Shown here one piece after another: positions 34,086 through 46,372 of a stretch of 64,000 nucleotides of DNA (its first letter is position 1; each line of letters starts with the position of its first letter). A program made the translations under genes and the position numbers. The stretch comes from Xanthostigma xanthostigma (taxonomy: Eukaryota > Arthropoda > Insecta > Raphidioptera > Raphidiidae). The notes beneath the pieces were generated by a model. It had not been told where the DNA came from. It saw only the letters and a list, made by a program, of their open reading frames with translations, and did no database searches. The stretch covers positions 39,706,401-39,770,400 of the forward strand of contig OY754465.1 of NCBI GenBank assembly GCA_963575645.1, written 5' to 3'.

Positions 34086-34505
34086 GAGTATTCGTCCCTG
34101 CAAACACCCTCTGCACCCTTCATCTCAAATCTTTTCCCCTCGCCTAAAAACGGTTCGCGCTCTCCCGACGCTATTTTTAAAGCTAGAGGGTTCTGGTAAA
34201 CGCCAAATGAAAGACAAAGAATCAGACTACAGATCCTTCAGGCGAATTTTTTGAAAAACAGTTTCGCCTACGTGTGAAATATTACGTAACTTATTATTTT
34301 TTTCAAAAGGTTGTAAGTTTTTTCAGGAATTTTTTTTCAAAAAATTCGCCTGAAGGATCTGTAGTCTGATTCTTTGTCTTTCATTTGGCGTTTACCAGAA
34401 CCCTCTAGCTTTAAAAATAGCGTCGGGAGAGCGCGAACCGTTTTTAGGCGAGGGGAAAAGATTTGAGATGAAGGGTGCAGGGGGTATTAGCAGGGACGAA
34501 TACTC
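34086..34505. mobile_element. 420-bp fold-back element at TTAA, copy 2
   Basis: Same arms as 26940-27359 with a few substitutions. TTAA at 34082-34085 and 34506-34509. The loop lies in the opposite orientation relative to copy 1 (ATTACGTAACTTATTATTTT here, its inverse there), so the two insertions are in opposite directions. Confidence 0.85.
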
Positions 34506-34509
34506 TTAA

Positions 34510-37500
34510 CAATGATCTACATACTTATTTCAAGCAATTTTCTTGCAGGTCAGAATTCGATGCATGTTCTGCAGTGCAATGAATATCAATGATACATACA
34601 AATTTAATATTTGCACAATTACAGAGAGTCTGTATGGACACATAAGTAATAATGCATGTATTGTAGACAGCCATAATCATACAACAGTGACAGTGCCGTC
34701 GGTGCGTCGTCGTAGGTATAAACAAATGCTACGTGACAAATATGTCATCACAAATTCATTGGTGGGCGGTTTCGTGCCATCTGCAATCTGAACGAGTCCT
34801 GGGAACCGCAGTGATGGGAAATAATTATGTTCCATATTTAAAATACACAGTTTAATAGTTGAGTATGTAGGTTAGAACCTTTTGGGCAATAGGGTATTTT
34901 TAAATTTTTGGAAATAAACGCAAAAAGCATATGAGAACGACGTAACTTAATAAAGGTAAAATAGCTGTATTTATGCGAATTCTGATGTCACGATGTTCAT
35001 TAAAATTTGCTATTTTAGAAGCATTTTCAATTACGTTTATTCAATAATAATTATTTAAATAATATAATGCGTATTTATTTATATTTACTGTGTATTGAAA
35101 TGCATTAGCTACATACTTAATTTCGTTGTTAAAAATGAAATTTTCTGTCACTTTTAGAATTCATAATTATGCTATAATCATGTGATATTAGCATATGCTT
35201 AGTAATAATATAACTTCACTGTAGATATATTTTGAATATTAAAAATGTCAGAAAAAAATTAAATAGTTGGTTGAGTTAAAATTAAAAAAAAAAATATTGA
35301 TTTTATACAATATATTACAATAATAAGCTAAGAAACAAGCATAGGTGTAATGTTAGCAATAGCTGCACCAGGGACGGAATTTGACTGTTAAAAAACAAAT
35401 TTCATATTTTATCTAAGTTTGGTTCAGTAGGCAGTCAAATTTTTTTGTGATAACTGAATAGGTAAATTTTTCCATTTAATAATAACAAAATTAAATTTAC
35501 TCCCAACATTTAAATAAATCAGATCGCATAAAACAACACTGTAAATACAGCAATTTGATCACAAGTATGTAGACAAAAATATATAAGATTATTATTGTTA
35601 TCACGGTGGACATGATATCTAATATAAGTAAAATGTAATTTATATATTTTTGCAACAAAAAAATTTGATGTTAAAAAACTACAACTCTACTCCGTAAAAC
35701 TAGAAAACAAACACATCAAAACTTGAGACAGTACTTTTTTATTTTATATCAGTAGTCGGTGACCTCTACCGTCGCACAAAACAGCAAATCATTGCAATTC
35801 TGATATCAACCGAGAAAATATGGCAACCAGTGGATGTCATAATGACTTTTTATACCCTATGACACTCTTGACATTGAGATGAATCCAACGATACCTCATA
35901 ATATATAAAAATCGGTTCACTAATCTGGTCTATACCCACCCACATGCATACATAAGAGCCTGCTAAAACCATAATACTTCTTTTTAGATTTGCCGTAGTC
36001 GGGTAAAAGTAAGGATCTGTTTAAGTACGAGAGGCTTAGTTCAACCCTGAATAGTTATAATTAAATATCTGCATAGCTATTCTTTATGCAAATAAGTGGA
36101 GTTCACATGTGATTTGCGAGTTACCAAATGTAGACTAATTATCACACAGTTTTAAATAATTAATATGTGTAAATAATATACCGTAATGTGTCAGCAATGA
36201 CGTATTGCACATGTGGTATGTTACTGAACTATTATAAGTCTAAACTTAACCTACAGCTAGATTATCGCATAGAAGACAGATAAAAAAATCGGCTGAGTGC
36301 CAACTTTTTTGCGCACGTAGATTTCGTACCTACTGACAATACACTGACATTTGAAGTTTTCATATTATTATCTTTAAAAAACTGCTCGAAAACGACCATA
36401 AAATTGGATAGTTGATAAAAATTTGGCGCCATTTTGTTAATTCTATATAATATCAATTAAAAATGGTACGGTACGTCGTTCTAACGATACATATTAAGAT
36501 CACATTTGACTTTTTTTGTTTTGATTGCAATTTGCAAGGTGCGTTACTTCACATGCGGGTAGACAATGATTTACGACTCCGTTTATTTTACTTTACGCAA
36601 CTTTACAACACTAGTGTTTATGACCGCTATACAAACGTGAAAAGCAGCCATTTCATACGAAGGTATGCAAGAAAATAATATAGATGCAAGCGTTTCGCAC
36701 TTAACAACAGGACAGTTTTCTCTAAAACAAGATTACAATTTAGAGCAGTGGAAACAATGTGTCTAAATGCAACTTTACAAGTTTTGATTCAATTCAGTCC
36801 TCTGAAACTTCGAAACTGTATCGGTAAAAATATGTTCTAAGTTCTAATATTTATGATTAATATTAAGGAAATAGAAGCGAAGTATGCGCAAAGAAGAACA
36901 GTTGAAGAATTATGAGTTAGAAATGGAGAAACGTTTGGTCATTGAACTGGTCAATCATCAGAACAATTCGTGTCAGTTCAAAATTTTGAAAAAAAAAAAC
37001 TGTTATATCCATTAAATATTACGGCGCCTTCATTAACTTTCGAAGTAGGAGTGGGCGACATTTGAAAATTAGGTACCAATATTTAAAATACTCTTATATA
37101 TGTATATTTCAACGGTCCCGTCCAGTCGCCCGGATTTGTAGATTGCCTATTTATCTTCCAAAATATTCATTTAAAGGATACGGCGTAAATATCAGTTTTG
37201 ATCTAAATTAAATGCCTAAGTTAACTAGCATATTTAATTGGATAAGAACTAATTACCTTATCGGTCAAAATAGCTTCGTAAATAACTTATAATTTTAGGT
37301 CAAATTTTTGAAAGATAAAAATGGTTAGGTACTATGGGTCATGTTTAAAAGATAGACATGCTATCGCGGACTTTCTTGAAGACGTTCATAAGACCTTCAA
37401 TTCAGCAGTACATAAATTTGATGTATCTCTTCGGGTTTAGTCAGCTTAAACCATTTAAGCGCACTAAAAGCGTCTTTTTACGACTTGATTACAAAACATT

Positions 37501-37730
37501 AATATTTCTCTACCATCTTTAAATTTAATATGAACGTATTATACATATAAACCTTCTGGAAGAAATTCTATAAATGTTGGTGGAAACCGCATCAAAAGTC
37601 ATAGTATAGTTTAGAAGAACTAAGCGAATAGCGGATAGCGACATTGTTTTATACTATTTAGAGATAGTAAATAAAATGCCGGCAATTTAATTAAAAAATT
37701 AACCAGTAAACCAATTCAAAGGTTTGGATA
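34510..37730. other. No gene recognised
   Basis: AT-rich. Overlapping opposite-strand frames at 34525-34791 and the frames at 36262-36678 have no recognisable domain. CAGTGATGGGAAAT near 34810 resembles a single hAT end without a partner. Confidence 0.5.
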
Positions 37731-37909
37731 TTCCTCAGAATAATACTTGAGCTAAAAAATATAAAAAATGATTTTATAGTATATTAGTAAAATAAAAAAT
37801 GTTTGAGTTAAATTTTGAAGTAGAAAATTTAACTCAAACATTTTTAATTTTACTAATATACTATAAAATCATTTTTTATATTTTTTAGCTCAAGTATTAT
37901 TCTGAGGAA
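37731..37909. repeat. Long hairpin, about 86-bp arms, Penelope-like tail
   Basis: TTCCTCAGAATAATACTTGA at the left is the start of an arm that pairs almost perfectly with the sequence ending at 37909, with a spacer GAAGTAG. The right arm runs straight into a hammerhead-like motif. Inverted terminal repeat pieces of this kind are typical of Penelope-like elements; the assignment is inference. Confidence 0.75.
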
Positions 37910-37933
37910 GATCCAAATCCGGATTGAAACGTC
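37902..37933 (+). ncRNA. Hammerhead-like core (CTGAGGA...GAAACGTC)
   Basis: CTGAGGA, one extra A, a stem GATCC/GGATT (one G-T pair) with loop AAATCC, then GAAAC and GTC. This is the same layout as at 32893-32920 but without a stem III loop, as in the minimal hammerheads of Penelope-like elements, which are thought to work as dimers. Stem I is weak here. Confidence 0.45.
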
Positions 37934-38084
37934 AATTGGGATATTGATTAATTTTTTTTAATAAATTGTCTAAAAAATTTGTCAAAATTTCATTATTGTA
38001 TAATATTATAATCGGACGTTAAAAAAAGATTTGAGTATTTAAAGAAGAGACTAAATCGATATTAGATTTATGACACCTCGTTTA

Positions 38085-38432
38085 GCTATACTAATATATA
38101 AAGCTGAAGAGTTTGTTTGGTTGAACGCGCTAATCTCAGGAACTACTGGTTCGAATTGAAAAACATGTTTTTGTTGGATAGTCCATTTATCGAGGAAGGC
38201 TATAGGCTATTTAATATCACGCTGCGACCAATAGGAGTGGAGCATCAATGAAAAATGTTGCACAATATAACTCAAAATTTGTCCGTCCGACAAAAACTTT
38301 TGAACGGTAACTCCGATCATCATGAAATTTGGACACAACATTCATCTCGGTAAACTAAGATGAACGTGCGTATTCATGTCCCTCCCTCCATTTGTTCTTT
38401 TGCACCCGGATGAAATCGGGCGGGACCGCTAG
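38085..38432 (+). mobile_element. Non-autonomous Helitron-like element
   Basis: It starts GCTATACTAATATATAAAGC (family form TCTATACTAAT) and ends CGGGACCGCTAG followed by T. A hairpin CCCGGATGAAATCGGG lies about 12 nt before the CTAG end. A 5' TC (here GC), a 3' CTAG, a subterminal hairpin and absence of a duplication are Helitron marks. Other copies are at 43615-43968, 44481-44832 and 30515-30706. Confidence 0.75.
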
Positions 38433-39090
38433 TCGACATATAAATATAACCGAAATTATCGACTAAATCGACAGATACATTAAACCTGGCTAGAATTTTT
38501 TGTAGGATTGTGATCCGGAATCTTCATTATTAGACAATAGTAGGAGACGATGTCTTGGTGCTGCGTAAGAATCAACATAAAAACGTACTGAATATAATCG
38601 ATAGATATACTTATATCGAAACATTTATATATTTCAAAGTATTTTTAGAGACGTTTTCTTCTTGTTTTTATTCACCATGTCGACCAATATTTAGTGTGGA
38701 GTCTTTATTTAAATTTGTAGTCTAGGTTCATAATAAATTATGACGTATCATCTTAATTATTACTTCTATATTCGCAAAGAATAGAATATCTACAACATTT
38801 ATCATAGATCCTAAGGTGAAATGAGACGCAACGTTAATCGGGACATTGTCTACACTTTAAAGATTTCACTCATAATAAATTAGGTGATCTTATTACAGTA
38901 CCTTAGTCGGTATGATATTCGAAATGGCAGGATACTTTAGTGTAACATACCTGAAATCAAAGAAATAAAAAAATTAAAACATGAAATATAAAACATATAA
39001 CAGAAAATGTAAAACTAGAGTACACCTACATTACACATTCTTTTTTTCTCGTAATAATATGATTTATTAGTATTGATATTATATGAAAGT
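38433..39090. other. No gene recognised
   Basis: AT-rich spacer without recognisable frames or repeats. Confidence 0.55.
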
Positions 39091-39098
39091 GTGTGATG

Positions 39099-39300
39099 CA
39101 AGGGCGTACAATTTTTTTCTGGGAGGGGTCAAGTAAATATTAATTCCCAAACTAATAATGTTATAAAGTACGCTGTTGCAATCTTGTCTAAATTTTGTTT
39201 TTTCGCTAGGTATTCGTAATATTTTCAGTTTTATTTTTTATTGTTATGGTCCTGGGGGGTAATTAGCCCCTTTATTCCCCACCCCATATCTACGCCCTTG
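39099..39300. mobile_element. hAT-like miniature element (CAAGGGCGTA ends)
   Basis: CAAGGGCGTA at the left and TACGCCCTTG at the right are exact inverses. Flanking octamers GTGTGATG (39091-39098) and GTGTGACG (39301-39308) differ at one base. G-rich subterminal tracts lie inside both ends. 202 bp, no coding. Confidence 0.85.
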
Positions 39301-39857
39301 GTGTGACGATTCAATTACCGTAAAACGTGCACTTGACTTAAAAATCGTAAATTCTATAATATTTGAGAAATATTTTTTTCGGAATTTGCAGATTAGAAAT
39401 ATTCTAACATAACAATTTGTTTCATGTTAAATAATAATGCTAAAAACTATAAACAAAAATAATAACAAGCATACTATGTATGATGTAAAATTATAATTAA
39501 TAAACGGCATTCCATGCGATTGGTTATTATATACAGAATGTTCCAATGTCAAATACCATATCCATTTTTATTCAATATTACACCTGGAACTTTCAGGACA
39601 TAATTAAGAATGTTGGGGTGTGAAAAAGTCAATAATTTCATCTGACTAGTTCATTTAAGTCAGTGGTTGGCAAATACTAAGGATAATAATTTATCTCGTG
39701 ACTTCGGTCGCGTTAATGTCGGTTTTGACAAAATTAAAGTCGAATAAAAATGAATTTGTAATCGAAATCGGTTCAATTGTAGTACTAACAAAAGTCTTAA
39801 ACAATTTGATATATTTTACTCCCTCATATAAAAGTAGACTATATTCCTTAACACGAT

Positions 39858-40011
39858 AGGTCTGTTCCAAGCTGTCTGAGAGTCCCAGTCTTGCTATTGC
39901 GTAAAACTGTCTTGTGCAGTAGCTCAAAAAGCGATATGAGCAGTTTTGTTTAGCTACTGCGAAAGACGGTGACGGTTTTGTTACCGTTCTCTGACCGCTT
40001 GGAACAGACCT
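39858..40011. mobile_element. 154-bp palindromic miniature element
   Basis: AGGTCTGTTCCAAGC and GCTTGGAACAGACCT are exact inverses at the ends. Inner arms also pair (ACTGTCTTGTGCAGTAGCT with AGCTACTGCGAAAGACGGT). The target duplication is unclear. Confidence 0.75.
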
Positions 40012-41384
40012 GGTGAGAACATTTTCCAGCAGTCTTCAACGTGTTCATGAATATCAGCTACTTTTATAGATAGGTACTATATAGGTATACCTACAACCGA
40101 TTTATTTTTTAATTTAATTTATATAAATTATACTATAAAAGTAGTAATGTATTATACAAAATTGGACACATTTCAAAGTGTAAATGTAAAACTTTTATAT
40201 AGAAAAACAATTCCAAAAACTAAAATTCTCAAGTGTAAGCGCTGTTGTTTTTGAGTTATATCTTAAAATATAATTTACGACGTATCTCAACAATATTCTG
40301 TATTTAATACAATAATTTGCTTACCATACATCTGGCGTCGAAAACTCGAAAGCGTTTATATAATTTTAATATTTTTTTTAGAATTGTCTTTCGTTATAAA
40401 CTTGCAATTACACTATAAGTTCAAAATGAACTCACAATGTAATATAAGCGGCGTAGTTTTAATGCATGGGTTGGGTAATGCTTACATTGTTTCATAGCTG
40501 GGCCGCCCCGTTAAACAAACCGTACTATATTGAAACTCACTATTTTAGTATCTTTAGTATTGATTGGCACTAACGCGCTTTTCATTATAAACAGTCAACA
40601 AATAACCAGTTATGAAATAACCCGTATAATATAGATATATAAAATAATATTTAGCAATGTTAGATATGCATAAATAAAATAGATATTATGAACTGATCAA
40701 GTAGGCGAACAGAAAAAAAAGATACTGAAATATGATAAAGCGGCATCATAATGTCAAAGATTTATACAAGACTTGTTTGGTTTGTACCTAATGAATTACT
40801 GAGTCGGTAGTAACAACAAATTGTTCAAAATAAACGCGAACGATATTTTATCTTCAATAATTTGAATTATTAATATCTGCTGTAGAATTTTATTTATATA
40901 AAAAATCTCAATAATATTTTTTAAAAATAATTAGGAATTGATAGAAGTTGAGCGTGTAGCGACGTTGCATTGTTAATGAGGCGTTTCCATGTCTTCTCTA
41001 TCCTCCCCTTTTCTCAGGATCTAATCTAAGAACATGCAAAAGTATAAATTCAATTCTGAATTCGTTACTAAAAATAATCCAGATTGTGCATACCTCCTTT
41101 AAAATAGCTGCTTTTTACTTCATATTCAATACCAATGGCGTTTTGATTAGAGATACTTAAATAAAAGTCTGAACGGGAAATGGCAATCTATACGCCATTG
41201 AATTTCTGAATTAGTCTGTGATAGGTCTGATATTCAATTTGTTTAATTATGCATTTTGAAGAAAAATAGTAGATATTAATAAATGTCTTTTAAAGTTCTC
41301 AAAATAAGAATTAGGGTACTGCTGTCATTGATGATACGGGAAGCGAAACTAAAATGCTTTATTGTAATCTAATGCTCAGTCGCA
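40012..41384. other. No gene; one repeat end
   Basis: At about 41083-41115, TGTGCATACCTCCTTTAAAA and TAGCT is a lone end of the CTATTTTATAGG family. Otherwise AT-rich without recognisable frames. Confidence 0.5.
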
Positions 41385-41420
41385 GTAAACAGCTTAAACC
41401 ATATAGTTTAAGCTGTTTAC
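41385..41420. repeat. Perfect hairpin, 15-bp arms
   Basis: GTAAACAGCTTAAAC and its exact inverse around the loop CATATA. Confidence 0.9.
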
Positions 41421-42657
41421 GCTCTCAAATCGCTCTATTCCGCTTAAAACAAACGGTTGGAGAACAATTAAAATTCGTTTACAACGAACATACCTATTTC
41501 ACTTCGCTATGGAACGAAACGAGATTTAACCACTGGGTGTAAACGAGTCAATGATATTGTTTTACCATTCCAACCCACAAGTGGCACTAGCTTAGGTCAA
41601 AAATCACTTTTCAAAAATTTTAAAATATCTTTTCGTTTTGAGGTTCTCCGAATCCAAAAAACATATTTTTGGAAACACTGTGCGTCTGTTAGTCGGTTAG
41701 TCTTAGTCTATGAACACGATACAGGCCAAACGGAAGAGCGGATTGAGACTAAATTTTGGGAGAATATTTGGTACGCAAATATAAAGAGCCCTATTGTTTA
41801 GGGGAAAATCGGCGCATGCGCAAAATATATATACTATAACAGTGTTTTTTATATAATAATGGTATACTTTTCATAACGGCTTATTATTCTATTTATTATA
41901 TTTCAAGAAAGTTTTGTGAATTTTTTTTAATAAACTTAATAGTTTCAGATATATTTTGAAAATAAAAAAAACTCAGCTGTTCTTTTGTTTTTTAGATCTG
42001 TCAGAAATAAACTAGTTAAGCATGCTTTGATTAATTTTTACCTGACGTGGAACATATTATATAGGTAACCATGGCAACGAATAGCAAATATAATATTGAA
42101 TACTAGCCATTACCCGCGTCACCTCACACGATATCAGAAATTTATAATGTCAACATTTTGAAGTTGGAATAGTTCCGTCGCCCAAGTGGCTGGATTTTTT
42201 TTCGATTTCTGGCCTAATATGCGACCGTATTTCCGCACAAAATGTCGTTATGTAATGTCATAAGCATAAGCAACATTCATATAACGTCGCGTCGCCCGCT
42301 GATGCAAACTGGTTTGTGTTTGGCGTATAGCGCGCGATATTTATGCCGGCCATGTAAACAGATGAGAATCATTCATGTCTTCTCAACATCCATTTCGCGT
42401 ATTATGACCCTAACGTCTTCCTTTTATTATCCTTATATAGAAAACAAAGCTTGTTTCAAATTGTTGTCTTGTCTCTAATTCTTTCTATTAACTACTAGAG
42501 TTTCTTTCTTTATGTATGATTAAAATGTCAAAACATTATAATATAATAACCAGCATTTAAAATTTGTTTGCTTTGTAATTTTTCTACAAAAAATTACTGA
42601 CATTATAAGAGAGCGAGTTCAAAACTATTTATTTATTGTAAAGTGATGTTAATATTA
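41421..42657. other. No gene; Helitron end fragment
   Basis: CTAGCCATTACCCGCGTCAC at 42103-42122 resembles a reverse-oriented Helitron 3' end without the rest. About 41640-41780 (GTCTGTTAGTCGGTTAGTC region) has the look of a dispersed repeat. The frame at 42242-42478 is unrecognised. Confidence 0.45.
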
Positions 42658-42897
42658 TTTTTGCACTATCTCCTATAAAATAGCTAGGTACTTTACATGC
42701 ATGTATAGTAATCCATTACGAACTAGTGCGGTAAAATAAAACATAACTCTGAGTTATTTCAATTCAAGAGTAAACCACTGTTGCCAGTTGTTTTTTTTAA
42801 ATCTATTATTAGAAATGACGCTTTTTCAAAAGCGTCTGTCAAAAATTTTGAAAACGAAGTAAAAATCAGCTGTATTTAAGGGGATACGTGCAAAAAA
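42658..42897. mobile_element. CTATTTTATAGG-family miniature element, copy 3
   Basis: Left TTGCACTATCTCCTATAAAA, right TGTATTTAAGGGGATACGTG and CAAAAAA: imperfect inverse ends, about 240 bp, no coding. Its interior has ACTAGTGCGG, shared with 58384-58505. Confidence 0.6.
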
Positions 42898-43456
42898 TAC
42901 AATATATACATATAATATGTTTCATGCATAAGAGTATTATAGTTCGTGTGACTGTAAATATACTTGTTTTTCAAACATAATAACAAAACTTGTCGTTATA
43001 ATATAAGCAACTACGACACTAAATATACAATTTACTAGTTCACAAATATCTTAAAAATTTCCCCCATGTTTTCATAAAATACCGCTTAAAAAAGCCTTAA
43101 AAAATTAAGAAAAAGGGTAAGTATTGATATTTTATAGGTACAGATATTATATAATATACCAAAATATAAATCCTGATAGGATAATTTTTGCTATAGGTAC
43201 ATCAAAATATTAGAAAAATCTCTGTAAGCTCGACTTTCACTTGACCGGTTTTTTATGTCCTCCCCTCACAGAATTATGGTTTATGGTAGGCAGAAAACAG
43301 TGGAGTAACTATACCGTTTGAGGCCCGTGTCAAATTCATCGGATGGGACCTTCCCTCAATGTAAAAAAGCTCAACCAACGTTTAATTTGAGTTTATTTTT
43401 GTAGGTAACAAATTAATCTATACTAAAATCTTTGATTAACGTCTGAATAGAACTCT
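42898..43456. other. No gene; possible single hAT end
   Basis: CAGTGGAGTAACTATACC at about 43300 resembles a hAT terminus but no inverse partner was found nearby. Confidence 0.45.
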
Positions 43457-43610
43457 TCAAATAAATAAAATTGTCGACCAATTTTTCTCAGACCAATATA
43501 TTGACAAAATAAAAAATAACAAGTCAATACAACATAAGATTTGTTACTTATTTTTTATTTTGTTAATATATTGGTCTGAGAAAAATTGGTCGACAATTTT
43601 ATTTATTTGA
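43457..43610. repeat. Long hairpin, about 64-bp arms
   Basis: TCAAATAAATAAAATTGTCG at the left pairs with the inverse ending at 43610, around an AT-rich loop of about 25 nt. The right arm ends TTTATTTATTTGA, as does the Penelope-like tail at 62395-62412. A Helitron begins four bases downstream. Confidence 0.8.
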
Positions 43611-43614
43611 ATAA

Positions 43615-43968
43615 TCTATACTAATATATGTATAAAGCTGAAGAGTTTATTTGTTTGTTTGTTTAAACGCGCTAATCTGAGAAACGACAGGTTTGAATTG
43701 AAATTTGTTTTGTTGGATATCCTATTTATCGAGGAAGGCTATAGGCTATATAATATCACGCTACGACCAATAGAAGCGGAGCATCAATGAAAAATGTTGC
43801 AAGTTATAACTAAAATTTGTCCGTCCGACAAAAACTTTTGAAAGGTAACCCCGATCATCATGAAATTTGGACAAAACATTCATCTCGGTAAACGAAGATG
43901 AACGTGCGTACTCATGTCCCTCACCCCCATTCGTTCTGCACCCGGGTGAAACCGGGCGGGACCGCTAG
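43615..43968 (+). mobile_element. Non-autonomous Helitron-like element
   Basis: Starts TCTATACTAATATATGTATA and ends GGGACCGCTAG before T. The hairpin CCCGGGTGAAACCGGG is 10 nt from the end. The 5' A and 3' T neighbours fit Helitron insertion between A and T. No RepHel frame inside. Confidence 0.82.
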
Positions 43969-44480
43969 TCTAGAATTAAGCCTGAAAGTCGTTAACAGAA
44001 ATCGCGCATAAATCTACAACATTCCCTCACTTCATCCCCTTTGCGTCTCAAAAATTATGGTCATGTTAAGAAATTGTTTCATGAAGGCAGTCCATTGGTC
44101 GATTTCTACCCTGAACTGTACTACAGTGACTTAACAAACGAACCTTTTCATTGAATTATATCTCACGTTAGCTTAATTTAATTTGGCCTATGCAATTTTA
44201 ATATATGTATTTGTGTGTATAATGACTCGTTCTGTTAATTGTTGAGCTTGTATTTCCTATACCGGTATCTAATTAGTAAGAAAATAACGTACATTTTTAT
44301 GACTGTTACGTTTATTTGCGCTTACAAATACACTCATACTACATCTCTACACCTTGGACGTCAACTTCCACTCAGAATCGGCACTGTGTCTGAGTTGGCA
44401 TCAGATGGTGACTTGTAGAGCCCCCTCGTCACATACGCACATGGTGTGATTCCAATTTGCGACAGTATATTTATTGTAGA
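43969..44480. other. No gene recognised
   Basis: A GC-richer stretch at about 44345-44460 has no coding frame I recognise. Confidence 0.45.
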
Positions 44481-44832
44481 CTAGCAGTCCCGCCCGGTTT
44501 CACCCGGATGCAAAAGAACGAATGGGGGAAGGACTTGAGTACACATATTCAACTTATTTTACCGAGATGAATGTTGTGTCCAAATTTCATGATGATCGGA
44601 GTTACCATTCGAAAGTTTTTGTCGGACGGACACATTTTGCGTTACATTTTGCAACAGTTTTCATTGATGCTCCGCTCCTATTGGTCGTAGCGTGATTTTA
44701 TATAGCCTATAGCCTTCCTCGATAAATGGGCTATCCAACAAAAAAAATGTTTCAATTCGAACCAGTATAGTTCCTGAGATAAGCGCGTTCATCCAAACAA
44801 AAAAACTCTTCAGCTTTATAGATTAGTATAGA
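44481..44832 (-). mobile_element. Non-autonomous Helitron-like element (inverted)
   Basis: Reverse-strand copy of the same family: CTAGCAGTCCCGCCCGGTTT at the left end and, read from the right, TCTATACTAATCTATAAAGC. The subterminal hairpin is present. Confidence 0.82.
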
Positions 44833-44899
44833 TAACAGATTTTCGGCTAAGGTTATTAGCGCATCTATGTACCTATAATAAAACTCAAAATCTAAAGTC

Positions 44900-45052
44900 T
44901 GCCCGACAAAAACTTTTGAACGGTTACTCAGATCATCATGAAATTTGCACACAACATTCATCTCGGTAAACTAAGATGAATGTGCGTACCCATGTTCCCA
45001 CCCCCACACCCGTACTTTTGGACTCGGGTGAAACCAGGACGGACCGCTATTC
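44900..45052 (+). mobile_element. 3' part of a Helitron-like copy
   Basis: GACAAAAACTTTTGAACGGT to GGACGGACCGCTAT matches the 3' half of 43615-43968. The terminal CTAG is changed to CTAT and the 5' half is missing. Confidence 0.65.
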
Positions 45053-46364
45053 TATATTTAAATACGGGAAGGAAGAAAAAGGTGTGGTACCAATTTGGGT
45101 GTGTTAATTCGCACACGTCGTTCTAATGAGAGGAAGTCCACAATAATATATGTTTCATCACGTTGTGTACGAATTAATACAATCAATTCAGAAGAAATCC
45201 ATATAATGGCAAAAAAGGTCATTAACGTTCAAAGTTAAAAATTTAATGAATTACGGTCGAATTTCGAATACTGGGCGACCATTAGTTAAAATAAATATAA
45301 GAACATCACAAATATACATGAGTATGAAGGTGAGATTCGAATCCACGACGGTGATCTAATGACGAGCATTTTAACCGTTACATTTTATTCTCTCTTAAAA
45401 AAATAATCTTCCTTCAAAAATCACTAAACGGAGGAAAATAATAAAATATTAAGGCCGCTGTCAATTTAATTAACAAACATTTTTACACATCTACTTTAAT
45501 TTTTTGAAAGATTATTATTTTTTTTTTTTAGTTTTATTTTAGGTTAGATTATATATTGTCGAGAGCGGCTTGACTTAATCGTTAATTAGATAAATTTTAA
45601 AAACAAAAAGGGTTAATTTAACTAGTTGAATCAACGGCCACTAGTTGTTTAAACTGCTAAGTACTTATCAAGAGGAAATGTCCATTATTGTATTGAGCGA
45701 ATTGTTTTCGATCTTCGTCTCTTTCTAAGAACAAGTACTATATCAAACCTCTGCAGTATTGTGGGACTCTAGAGACACAGACATAGCACATGAAGTGTGT
45801 GCATATTCGACAGACAATACTGTAAGTAACAAACTACACTGAAATCTTTAGACTAACAATAAATAGATATCGCAATTTTAATCGGAGCAAACAACGCGAG
45901 CGGCTTGCAAACCGCATGTAGCTCTTCAGAAATATTTAATGTGACAATAAAACTGTAACGTCTTTTCATTTGTTTGTAAGGAACTTGGTTGCACACATAT
46001 TTGCTCACATGTCAGGAAATATAATATTACATACGTACTATAAAAATATAACTTGTTATCAGTTCACATCAGATTTATCGTAGCTACTTTTCATATTTGG
46101 CTCTTCAGTTTCTAAAGTTTTCCGATCCCTGGTCTAACCCAATGGATTTCAAACTGTAAGTTGCGACTCCCCAGGGAGATAAGGCCCGAAAAACGTACAT
46201 TACAAAAAGAAATGAAAGAAAACATGCTTATATGTACAATTTACACAAAAATCTAATATAAATATACATAACAATTTTCACCGTATTCATAAATTAAAAC
46301 AGGTATAAACTACTATGACTCTCAACTATTCCATTTTCTTCCTCAGTTTGTTAGAGATTTGCCG
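45053..46364. other. No gene; tRNA-like box region
   Basis: On the minus strand about 45325-45390 reads TAACGGTTAAAATGC ... GTGGATTCGAATCTCACC, with a good box B (GGATTCGAATC), suggesting a SINE head. The rest is unremarkable. Confidence 0.45.
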
Positions 46365-46372
46365 GAAACTCA

